DNA from: JACCQS01 sp050999295
Lineage (GTDB): Bacteria > Actinomycetota > Actinomycetes > Mycobacteriales > Geodermatophilaceae
DNA: 17,459 bases
NCBI GenBank assembly: GCA_050999295.1
Contig: JBPCPI010000005.1
Location: forward strand, 1 to 17,459
Direction: 5' to 3'
This document shows, piece by piece, positions 1 through 6,738 of the stretch. The first letter of the stretch is position 1; each line of letters begins with the position of its first letter. The notes beneath the pieces were generated by a model. It was not told the DNA's origin. It ran no database searches and was given only the letters and a program-made list of their open reading frames with translations. The position numbers and the translations under genes were made by a program.

Positions 1-854
1 TGAAACTTGGCATCGACCAGCGCTCGGCCGCGCTCCAAGGCCGCGGTCCAGGTCTCGCCGCGGTCGATCTCGAGTCTACTCACCGGCGTTGCGCCAGTCA
101 GAACGCCTGCGGCCCATTCGATCGAGCGCTCCAGGAAGTCGGCCGGCTCGAAGCTCACGTCGGCGATGCCGAGTTTGGCGGCCTGCTGGGCGTTGAGCGT
201 CCTGTTCTGATTGAGCGCGTTGTCCAGGATCACGGTGACGGCAGCGTCGGGGCCGATCAGGTTGGGCAGCAATTGGGTTCCGCCCCAGCCGGGCACGAGA
301 CCAAGGAAGCACTCCGGCAGGGCGATCGCCGCGGCGCCGGTGGACGGCGTCCGGTAGTGGCAGTGCAGACCCAATTCGACGCCGCCACCCATGGCTGCGC
401 CATTGACGAACGCGAACGTCGGGATGGCCGAGTCCTTGAACCGGCGAAAGACCTCGTGGCCAAGGCGCCCGAACTGCAGCGCTGTGTCCCGGGTGTCGAC
501 AAGTCCGATCCCGGACAGATCCGCGCCGACGGCGAAGATGAATGGCTTGCCGGTCACCGCAATCGCCGCCACCGCGGGGCAGCGTGCCTCGATTTCGTCC
601 AGGGCCGCTGCGAGGTTCGTCAGACCGGCCGGACCGAACGTGGTCGGCCGGGTGTGATCGAGCGCGTTGTCGATGGTGATCAGGGCGAACTCACCGTCGA
701 GTCCGGGGACGGTGAGGTAGCACACAAAGGCCGACGTCACCACCTCGTCGGGATAGGCCAGCGCCGCCTCGGCCCGCACGTCTGTCATGGTCGAATCAGG
801 GCGTCCCTCATTCGAATCTTTCGACTCAGGGCCGCCCTGATTCGCGGTGCTCAC
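1..854 (-). CDS. fadB: FadB-type multifunctional beta-oxidation enzyme, N-terminal enoyl-CoA hydratase part (runs off left edge)
   Basis: Only the first 284 codons are present; the frame is open to position 1. The visible part is a crotonase (enoyl-CoA hydratase) domain. It has the oxyanion-hole segment FAVGADLSGI (about residues 105-114), NGAAMGGGVELGLHC with the first catalytic Glu, and PECFLGLVPGWGGTQ with the second. In this family the hydratase domain is followed by an NAD-binding 3-hydroxyacyl-CoA dehydrogenase, so that half is expected to the left. The GTG start at 854 overlaps the thiolase stop as GTGA and has GGGAG about 7 bases upstream. An in-frame ATG at 788 is the alternative, and the 22 codons between are made of a palindromic repeat. 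Together with the upstream thiolase it would carry out the last three steps of fatty-acid beta-oxidation in the cytoplasm. The hydratase call is firm. The dehydrogenase half is inferred from the family and from the thiolase partner. Confidence 0.9.
   Translation of the reverse strand, partial: MSTANQGGPESKDSNEGRPDSTMTDVRAEAALAYPDEVVTSAFVCYLTVPGLDGEFALITIDNALDHTRPTTFGPAGLTNLAAALDEIEARCPAVAAIAVTGKPFIFAVGADLSGIGLVDTRDTALQFGRLGHEVFRRFKDSAIPTFAFVNGAAMGGGVELGLHCHYRTPSTGAAAIALPECFLGLVPGWGGTQLLPNLIGPDAAVTVILDNALNQNRTLNAQQAAKLGIADVSFEPADFLERSIEWAAGVLTGATPVSRLEIDRGETWTAALERGRALVDAKF
791..845. repeat. two tandem copies of a 30-bp palindromic element
   Basis: Two hairpin-forming units follow each other with a 30-bp period. 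Unit one has arms tcgaatcaggg (791-801) and ccctcattcga (805-815) around a 3-base loop. Unit two has arms tcgactcaggg (821-831) and ccctgattcg (835-844) around a 3-base loop. Each unit has one internal mismatch, and the outermost arms of the pair also match each other over 11 bases. The element lies just inside the fadB start and encodes most of its 22-residue N-terminal extension. It resembles REP/BIME-type elements in form, but I did not find another copy in the window. Confidence 0.8.
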
Positions 855-2065
855 GGGCGGTCTCCCGGGTTACCGACGTAGCCGGGGTTCTCCCAGATCA
901 CGCTGCCGCCCATGCCGATTCCGATGCACATGGCGGTCAGCCCGTACCGTACGTCCGGTCGCTCAGCGAACTGCCGAGCCAGTTGGGTCATCAGCCGGAC
1001 GCCGGAGGAGGCCAACGGGTGACCGACGGCGATCGCCCCGCCCCATGGATTAACCCGCTGGTCGTCATCGGCGATCCCGAAGTGGTCGAGGAAGGCCAGC
1101 ACCTGTACGGCGAAGGCCTCGTTCAGTTCGAAGGCTCCGATGTCCTCGATGGACAGTCCGGTCTGGCGCAGCACCTTCTCGGTGGCCGGCACCGGGCCGA
1201 TCCCCATCACCTCCGGCTCGACGCCGACGAAGCTGTACCCGACCAACCGCATCGCGGCTGGGAGGTCAAGCTCTCGAGCCACGTCCTCAGCAGCGATCAG
1301 GCACGCGGTCGCGCCGTCGTTGAGCCCGGCCGCGTTCCCCGCGGTGATCCGACCATGCGGACGGAACGGCGTCTTGAGGCTCGACAACCCCTCGATCGTG
1401 GTCTCCGGTCGCGGTGGCTCGTCGACGGTGGCCAACCCGTACCCCGCCTGCGTCGAACGGGTGGCAACCGTGACCAGATCCTGACCGATCTGGCCGTTGG
1501 CCGCCGCCTTGGCGTACTTCGCCTGACTGGCAGCGGCGAACGCGTCGGCACGCTCCTTGGTGAGGTGCGGATAGCGGTCATGCAGGTTCTCCGCGGTCTG
1601 GCCCATCACCAAGGCCGAGGGGTCGACGAGCTTCTCGGACAGGAACCTCGGGTTCGGGTCGACACCCTCACCCATCGGGTGGTGCCCCATGTGCTCGACC
1701 CCGCCGGCAACGGCGACGTCATAGGCGCCGAAGGCGATACCGCTCGCAGTCGTCGTCACTGCGGTCATCGCCCCGGCACACATCCGGTCGATCGCATAAC
1801 CGGGGACGCTGCAGGGGAGCCCGGCTAGCAGCGCGGCGGTGCGCCCGATGGTCAAGCCCTGGTCGCCGATCTGGGTGGTCGCCGCGATGGCGACCTCGTC
1901 CACGCGCTCCGCCGGCAGGTTGGTATTGCGGCGCATCAGCTCGCGAATACAGCGCACGACCAGGTCGTCGGCGCGGGTCTCGGCGTAGAGCCCCTTGGGA
2001 CCGGCTTTACCGAACGGGGTACGGACGCCGTCGACGAAGACGACCTCACGAAGGTGGCGAGGCAT
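851..2065 (-). CDS. fadA: acetyl-CoA C-acyltransferase (thiolase, FadA type)
   Basis: A 404-residue thiolase of normal family length. It catalyses thiolytic cleavage of 3-ketoacyl-CoA, the last step of beta-oxidation, in the cytoplasm. The nucleophile Cys96 is in DRMCAGAM, the NEAF motif is at 315-318, His349 is in AVGHP, and the second catalytic Cys380 is in AMCIGIGMG. The ATG at 2065 begins the conserved MPRHLREVVFVDGVRTPFGK N-terminus. The open frame continues to 2167, but the extra 34 codons have no thiolase character and would cover the operator-like palindrome. The 3' end overlaps fadB by GTGA, so the two are probably translationally coupled and one operon. The palindrome 20-35 bases upstream suggests repression by a TetR-type fatty-acid regulator (inference). 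Confidence 0.95.
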   Translation of the reverse strand: MPRHLREVVFVDGVRTPFGKAGPKGLYAETRADDLVVRCIRELMRRNTNLPAERVDEVAIAATTQIGDQGLTIGRTAALLAGLPCSVPGYAIDRMCAGAMTAVTTTASGIAFGAYDVAVAGGVEHMGHHPMGEGVDPNPRFLSEKLVDPSALVMGQTAENLHDRYPHLTKERADAFAAASQAKYAKAAANGQIGQDLVTVATRSTQAGYGLATVDEPPRPETTIEGLSSLKTPFRPHGRITAGNAAGLNDGATACLIAAEDVARELDLPAAMRLVGYSFVGVEPEVMGIGPVPATEKVLRQTGLSIEDIGAFELNEAFAVQVLAFLDHFGIADDDQRVNPWGGAIAVGHPLASSGVRLMTQLARQFAERPDVRYGLTAMCIGIGMGGSVIWENPGYVGNPGDRP

Positions 2066-2075
2066 GGCTCCGAGC

Positions 2076-2099
2076 GTAACCGGTGTTACTGACCAGTAA
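2076..2099. promoter_or_regulatory. candidate operator upstream of fadA-fadB (overlapping inverted repeats)
   Basis: The stretch 2086-2099 reads ttactgaccagtaa, with perfect 6-base arms around two bases. It overlaps a second inverted repeat, gtaaccggtgttac (2076-2089), with perfect 5-base arms. Both sit 11-34 bases upstream of the thiolase ATG, in the only sizeable gap of this minus-strand cluster. Size and symmetry fit a TetR-family operator, a class that commonly controls fatty-acid degradation genes in Actinomycetota. No regulator gene is in the window and I could not assign clear -35 and -10 boxes. Confidence 0.45.
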
Positions 2100-2197
2100 T
2101 AAAGTGTTCGCGGCCACACCGGACTTGGGTAGCCGCGGGTTTCTGTTCGAGTGCAGGACGCCTGCACTCACTCACTAGGTTCGACACAAGGACGCCT

Positions 2198-3694
2198 TCA
2201 CTCCGCGGGCTCCGAGTGGCCGCCGGTGACTGGCGACCTCGCGGCGGCCGCCATGGCGACGGCCAACGGTCCCGACGTCAGACTGATCTGCCAACTCCGA
2301 GCACCACCATCGCGCAATCGAACGCGCACTGCTTCCGCGGAGAGCGGCTGAGGTGGCTCCCAGGCCAGGCGACGCAGAAGATCGGGGCTCAGCAGGTTCT
2401 CCGTCGGGACGCCGTGGATCTCGACGAGTTCGGCGATCACGAGCCTGGCGGCGGCCAGCCGGGCGGCAGCGGCCGGGTCCCGCTCGGCCCAGCGGTTCGG
2501 CGGCGGAGGGCCGTTCCCCGGCAGGGTCAATGGCGGCAGGTCGCGGTTGGGAAGCGCGCGGGCCCGTTGTAAAGCTCCGAACCAGGTTCGCAGCAGCTTG
2601 CGGTTCGCCTTACCGCGAAAGACTGGCAGGGCGACCATCGCCTCCGGACTCTGCGGATCGGCGAGCACTCCGGCCACCATCGCCCTGTCGTGCAGTATCC
2701 GGCCCGGCGCGATGTCGCGACGTCGGGCCACCTCGTCGCGCGCCGTCCACAGCGCACGAAGGGCGGCGAGCTGGCGAGCGCTGCGCAGGGAATGCAGGCC
2801 AGAGGTACGCCGCCAGGGATCGACCCGCACCGCAGGCACCGGCGCGGCCAACAGGGCACTGAACTCCTCCTCGGCCCAGGCGAGCTTGCCGGTCTGGATG
2901 AGCCGGTCCCGGACCTTGTCCCGCAGCTCGATCAGGATCTCCACATCCAGGGATGCATAGACCAGCCAGTCCCGGGGAAGGGGCCGGGTGCTCCAGTCCG
3001 CGGCTGAGTGACCTTTCTCCAACCGCAGCCCGAGCAGTTCCTCGACCAGTGCGCCGAGGCCGACCCGCTCGAAACCGGCCAAGCGCGCACCGAGTTCGGT
3101 GTCGAAGAGCAATCGTGGAACCAGGCCGACCTCCGCCAGGCACGCCAAGTCCTGGCTGGCGGCGTGCAGCACCCATTCAGCGTCGCCGATCGCCTGCCCG
3201 ATCGGACTCAGGTCGGGTACGGCTATCGGGTCGATCAGCGCCGTACCGACGCCCGCGCGGCGGATCTGGACAAGGTAGGCCCGCTGGCCGTACCGGTATC
3301 CGGATGCGCGTTCGGCGTCGACCGCGACCGGGCCGGTACCCGCGGCCAGCAGCGCCGCGTAGTCGACCACCTGTTGCGCGGTGATCAGCGGATCCGGTAC
3401 GCCCTCTCGCGGCTCGAGCAGCGGGATGGACGTGGATTCCGGCTCGGCTGCGCCGTCCTCGACCACGTCGACCACGTCGACCACGTCGACCACGTCGACC
3501 ACGTCGACCACGTCGACCACGTCGACCACGTCGACCACGTCGACCCGATCGTGAATCGGTCCGGGAACCGTTGTCCCCTCGAATGCCGAGACGACGCCAG
3601 AGCGGCTCCTCGTCCGAGTCCGGACTCGGCGCCGCCGGTGCTGACCGGCATCCTCGCCTCGAGAGGTCGCTGCACCGTTGGGGGAGGAATTCAC
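2198..3694 (-). CDS. rnd: ribonuclease D-like 3'-5' exonuclease with HRDC domain
   Basis: A DEDD-type 3'-5' exonuclease expected to trim structured RNA such as tRNA precursors. Numbering from the GTG at 3694 (498 residues): ExoI DAE at Asp126/Glu128, ExoII Asp182 in SQDLACLAE, ExoIII Tyr246-x3-Asp250 in YASLDVEIL, then an HRDC nucleic-acid-binding domain at about 305-382. The conserved family start IPLLEPREG is only at residue 90. Before it lie an Arg-rich stretch and nine Val-Asp-Val repeats encoded by the 9-bp minisatellite. I chose GTG 3694 because it overlaps the DUF3000 stop as GTGA. Other in-frame starts before the domain are GTG codons inside the repeat, and the last of these would give a more usual family length. 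A frame open to 3838 would overlap DUF3000 by about 50 codons and is unlikely. The function is clear; the start is uncertain. Confidence 0.9.
   Translation of the reverse strand: MNSSPNGAATSRGEDAGQHRRRRVRTRTRSRSGVVSAFEGTTVPGPIHDRVDVVDVVDVVDVVDVVDVVDVVDVVDVVEDGAAEPESTSIPLLEPREGVPDPLITAQQVVDYAALLAAGTGPVAVDAERASGYRYGQRAYLVQIRRAGVGTALIDPIAVPDLSPIGQAIGDAEWVLHAASQDLACLAEVGLVPRLLFDTELGARLAGFERVGLGALVEELLGLRLEKGHSAADWSTRPLPRDWLVYASLDVEILIELRDKVRDRLIQTGKLAWAEEEFSALLAAPVPAVRVDPWRRTSGLHSLRSARQLAALRALWTARDEVARRRDIAPGRILHDRAMVAGVLADPQSPEAMVALPVFRGKANRKLLRTWFGALQRARALPNRDLPPLTLPGNGPPPPNRWAERDPAAAARLAAARLVIAELVEIHGVPTENLLSPDLLRRLAWEPPQPLSAEAVRVRLRDGGARSWQISLTSGPLAVAMAAAARSPVTGGHSEPAE
3461..3545. repeat. perfect 9-bp tandem repeat (gaccacgtc)9.4
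   Basis: Nine complete identical copies of gaccacgtc plus four bases of a tenth, with no mismatch over 85 bp. On the coding (minus) strand each copy adds Val-Val-Asp to the N-terminal region of RNase D. Because 9 is a multiple of 3, copy-number changes keep the frame. Each copy also supplies an in-frame GTG. Perfect identity points to recent expansion, probably by slipped-strand replication. Confidence 0.97.
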
Positions 3695-4296
3695 TGGTCG
3701 GGGTGCCCGCCCAGTTCGGCGTTCGTGAGCGGTGAGCTGAGCAGGCGCACGCCCGGTGGTGGAAGGCCAGCCGCCGAACCCAGGACGTCCAGCCAGGCCT
3801 GAAGATGTGCCGCCAGGTCGAAGCTCAGAGCGGTCCACGAGGCGCGGATCTCCACATCGACACTGCGCTGTGGCCCGGCGATGTCACCGAATCTCGTGGA
3901 CACGGTGGCCGTCACGGTGCCGCCGACCGCGGTATGTGCGGCCCCGCGGCTGCCCAGGGCTTCCAGCAGCCAGCTCCAACCGACCTCCGGGAAAAGTTCG
4001 TCGGCGGCGAGCGCGGCGTCGGTCTCGGCGGTCAGGAATCCGACGATCCGCAGCACCCCGTCCCAGCCGGCCTGCCCTTCGGGATCGTGCAGCACCACGA
4101 GCCGCCCGGTTGCGACCTCTTCGCCGTCGACGATGACCTCGGCTCCCAGCGCATGTGAGTAGGGCGCCAACCGGGTCGGGCCGGCTATTTCGTCGAGAAT
4201 GATCTCTGGACGTGGCCGAACCGTACGCAGGCTGGCGATCGCATCGGTGAACAGCGCAGGAACTCGGCCCCGCGGTGTCAGGTTGGCGTCGCTCAT
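3691..4296 (-). CDS. DUF3000 family protein, function unknown
   Basis: A 201-residue soluble protein without signal peptide or membrane segment. I recognise it as the DUF3000 family because of its sequence character (PRPEIILDEIAGPTRLAPYS, then an acidic Val/Ala-rich body ending in LLSSPLTNAELGGHPDQ) and its place between hemE and RNase D, as for Rv2680 in M. tuberculosis. No biochemical role is known to me. The start is ambiguous: ATG 4296 gives the family-like length, GTG 4299 is adjacent, and ATG 4356 would add 20 residues; none has a strong ribosome-binding site. Its stop overlaps the RNase D GTG by four bases, so the two are likely co-translated. It diverges from hemE across about 130 bp that should hold both promoters, though I could not identify convincing boxes. 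Confidence 0.8.
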   Translation of the reverse strand: MSDANLTPRGRVPALFTDAIASLRTVRPRPEIILDEIAGPTRLAPYSHALGAEVIVDGEEVATGRLVVLHDPEGQAGWDGVLRIVGFLTAETDAALAADELFPEVGWSWLLEALGSRGAAHTAVGGTVTATVSTRFGDIAGPQRSVDVEIRASWTALSFDLAAHLQAWLDVLGSAAGLPPPGVRLLSSPLTNAELGGHPDQ

Positions 4297-4425
4297 CACG
4301 TCGGAGGGTAGGTCGCCCTGCACCCAGGGTAGGCCCCGACGCGCCGAATCAGCCATGGTCGCCCGAGGGCGCCTGTGCCGGTGGGTGCGGATGGCTGTCG
4401 ATGCCCGTCTGCGAGGATCCCGACG

Positions 4426-5493
4426 ATGCCCGACAAGTCCATGCCCGACAAACCTGAACCGCCCGCTGCGCCGGACAGCCCGCTGGTGAGTGCCGCCCGG
4501 GGACAGCGTCCGGATCGCCTGCCGGTGTGGTTCATGCGCCAGGCAGGTCGTTCTCTCCCCGAGTACCGCGCTCGTCGGGAGGGCACGCTGATGCTCCAGG
4601 CGTGCCAGGATCCGGATCTGGTGACCGAACTCACCCTGCAACCGATAGACCGACACGGGGTGGATGCCGCGATCCTGTTCTCCGACATCGTCGTGCCGTT
4701 GGTGGTGGCCGGGATCGACGTGGACATCGTCGCCGGAGTCGGGCCGGTCTTGGAGCGGCCGGTGCGCTCCCTCGAGGACATCCGCGCCATGCCCAGGCTG
4801 GATCCGGCCGATCTCGGTTTCCTGGAGGCTGCCGTGCGTCGGCTCGTCCGCGAGTTGGGCAACACTCCGCTGATCGGGTTCTCGGGGGCACCGTTCACGC
4901 TGGCCGCCTATCTCATCGAGGGCGGGCCGTCCAAGGACCACGCCCTGACCAAGGCCCTCATGTACGGGCGCCCGGACCTGTGGGACGAACTGCTGGTCAG
5001 GCTGGCCGAGTACGCGAGCATCTTCCTGCGGACCCAAGCGGCCGCCGGGGCGAGCGTGCTCCAACTGTTCGACTCCTGGGCCGGCGCGCTGCCGGCGGCG
5101 GCTTACGAGCGTTACGCGCTGCCATACAGCCGGCGGGTCTTTGCCGCACTGGATGATCTCGATGTGCCGCGGATCCACTTCGGTGTGGGCACTGGCGAGC
5201 TACTCGGCCTGATGGGTCAGGCCGGCGCCGAGGTCATCGGAGTCGACTGGCGGGTACCGCTGTCCCAGGCGCTGAGCCGGATCGGGCCCGGGCATCCGGT
5301 CCAGGGAAACCTGGATCCGGCGATCCTGCTCGCTGACTGGCCGGTGATCGAAGCAGCCGTTCGGGAAGTCGTCGAGCAGGGCCGCAGCGCCCCCGGACAC
5401 ATCTTCAACCTGGGTCATGGGGTCCTGCCGCAGACCGATCCGGAGGTCCTCACTCGGGTGGTCGAGCTGGTTCACTCGCTGCCCGCGCGCTGA
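4426..5493 (+). CDS. hemE: uroporphyrinogen III decarboxylase
   Basis: A 355-residue full-length HemE, which decarboxylates the four acetate side chains of uroporphyrinogen III to give coproporphyrinogen III in the cytoplasm. Visible landmarks are FMRQAGRSLPEYR (36-48) with substrate-binding arginines, the catalytic Asp87 in FSDI, GFSGAPFTLAAYLIEGG (151-167), and His331 in FNLGHGVLPQTDPE. The ATG at 4426 has cgagga eight bases upstream; a second ATG at 4441 is possible, and the frame open back to 4375 has no matching conserved sequence. It is the first plus-strand heme gene and is followed, after the minus-strand DUF4349 gene, by the oxidase gene and hemQ. Its last 44 bases are antisense to the DUF4349 coding sequence, so no separate terminator fits between the two. 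Confidence 0.97.
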   Translation: MPDKSMPDKPEPPAAPDSPLVSAARGQRPDRLPVWFMRQAGRSLPEYRARREGTLMLQACQDPDLVTELTLQPIDRHGVDAAILFSDIVVPLVVAGIDVDIVAGVGPVLERPVRSLEDIRAMPRLDPADLGFLEAAVRRLVRELGNTPLIGFSGAPFTLAAYLIEGGPSKDHALTKALMYGRPDLWDELLVRLAEYASIFLRTQAAAGASVLQLFDSWAGALPAAAYERYALPYSRRVFAALDDLDVPRIHFGVGTGELLGLMGQAGAEVIGVDWRVPLSQALSRIGPGHPVQGNLDPAILLADWPVIEAAVREVVEQGRSAPGHIFNLGHGVLPQTDPEVLTRVVELVHSLPAR

Positions 5494-6517
5494 CCGGCTC
5501 AGCGGTCGAGTCAGCCGCGGCGGGGGCTGGCCCGAAGGTGGCCAGAGCGGGCACGGCAGCCGGGTCCGCATCGGACGATGGCAGCGACCGCTGCCTGCGG
5601 CGCCGCCACAGGAACCACAACGGAACGCTGATCACGGCGAGAACGGCGAGCCACGGCAGCACTCGCCCGATCACCGAGATCAGCCCAGCGCCGAAGTCGA
5701 GTAGGGCATTCCAGCCATCGGCGAGGCCGGCCAGGAAGCCGGTGTCCGCGGTGTCGGGCTGGCTCGAGGCGGTCAGTCGGACGCTGAGGGTGGCCAGACT
5801 CACCTGGTCCTGCAGTGCACGCTGCTGCGCCAGCAAGGACTCCAACTCTGACTGCCGGAAGCTCAACTCGGACTCGATGGTGATCAGGTCGCTGACCGAG
5901 ACCGCTTGGGCGGCGAGGGCGAGCAACCGATCCACGGAGTTCTGCAGGCTCTCCACCCGGGCATCGACGTCGGCCACGACCGTGCTGACGTCCTCGGCCG
6001 CAACCGACCGGGACAGTTCCTCACCGAGGTCACTGATCGTCTCGAGAACGTCGTCGAAGCTGTCCGGTGGGATGCGCAGGACGAGGTCCGCGCTCCCGTC
6101 GTCCGCGTCGCCGTAGCGCTGGTCGGATCCGACATTTCCGCTGGCGGCGCTGACCACCGAGGTGATCCGATTTGCGGCCGAGGTGATGTCGTCCACTTCG
6201 ACGGCGATGTCCCCGGTGCGCACGATCTGCTCGGTCAGGGTTGCCCCGCCTGGTGGGCCGTTCTCGGGCGCATCCCCGCCACCGGATGGGATGTCCTGGG
6301 CGCCCTCACCGGCGCCCGACTCGTCCCCGGTGGATGCGTCCCGATCCGCCGGCTGTCCGACGTCTGGAGCGACGGCGCCCGAGGTGGCACCTCCAGCGTC
6401 CCGATCACCGGAACAGCCGGAAAGCAGGATCAGGCCCAAGAGCACGACGAGAAGTGCTGCGGTCCGGCGGAGCCGAGTGGTCGTCTGGGTTCGGCGCGGA
6501 CGCGTCACGAGTGGCAT
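5450..6517 (-). CDS. DUF4349 domain lipoprotein
   Basis: A 355-residue exported protein. Residues 1-35 form a lipoprotein signal: an Arg-rich n-region, a hydrophobic core, and the lipobox LLSGC with Cys35 as lipidation site. A low-complexity Gly/Asp/Pro-rich linker follows (36-92). Then comes the DUF4349 domain, including IVRTGDIAVEVDD and a predicted coiled coil at about 183-245. A membrane segment lies at about 282-304 and is followed by WRRRRQR and an Ala/Pro-rich tail, so the body should sit outside the membrane with the tail inside. The function is not established. The ATG at 6517 has GGAGG five bases upstream. Its 3' end overlaps hemE antisense by 44 bp. It diverges from hemY across 221 bp holding only short inverted repeats. 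Confidence 0.88.
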   Translation of the reverse strand: MPLVTRPRRTQTTTRLRRTAALLVVLLGLILLSGCSGDRDAGGATSGAVAPDVGQPADRDASTGDESGAGEGAQDIPSGGGDAPENGPPGGATLTEQIVRTGDIAVEVDDITSAANRITSVVSAASGNVGSDQRYGDADDGSADLVLRIPPDSFDDVLETISDLGEELSRSVAAEDVSTVVADVDARVESLQNSVDRLLALAAQAVSVSDLITIESELSFRQSELESLLAQQRALQDQVSLATLSVRLTASSQPDTADTGFLAGLADGWNALLDFGAGLISVIGRVLPWLAVLAVISVPLWFLWRRRRQRSLPSSDADPAAVPALATFGPAPAAADSTAEPVSARAASEPARPPE

Positions 6518-6531
6518 GGGGACCTCCAGGT

Positions 6532-6549
6532 CGTCTTGCGGGGAAGACG
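6532..6549 (-). repeat. short inverted repeat in the leader of the DUF4349 gene
   Basis: Perfect 6-base arms cgtctt (6532-6537) and aagacg (6544-6549) enclose a 6-base loop. The hairpin lies immediately upstream of the GGAGG ribosome-binding site (6523-6527) of the DUF4349 gene, which itself sits inside the palindrome gacct-cc-aggtc (6521-6532). A role in translation or as an operator is possible, but nothing beyond the symmetry supports it. Confidence 0.3.
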
Positions 6550-6738
6550 CCTGTACTCGGCGCGAGGTTGCCGACGTGACCGATTCGTGACGGCCGAACG
6601 GCTCAGCACGTTATGCGCATAGGGTCGGCTCTCCGCCCAAGAGCCGCACTGTCATGCGCAGGACGGTCACGAACGAAACGGGCACGAGGTCCGCCGACTA
6701 GCGCAGCACGGCGGTCCTGGCGGAAGGGATGGGACTCG

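Noticed and set aside
3008..3802. 264-codon plus-strand open frame with His-Val-Asp repeats
   Set aside because: It is antisense to RNase D and its 9-bp repeat; such a repeat is open in most frames and proves nothing.
4357..5178. Upstream extension of the DUF3000 frame
   Set aside because: It runs antisense through hemE, a well-supported gene, and lacks DUF3000-like sequence.
6612..6621. tatgcgcata palindrome upstream of hemY
   Set aside because: A 10-bp palindrome is short enough to occur by chance, and no promoter boxes or second copy with the same symmetry support it.
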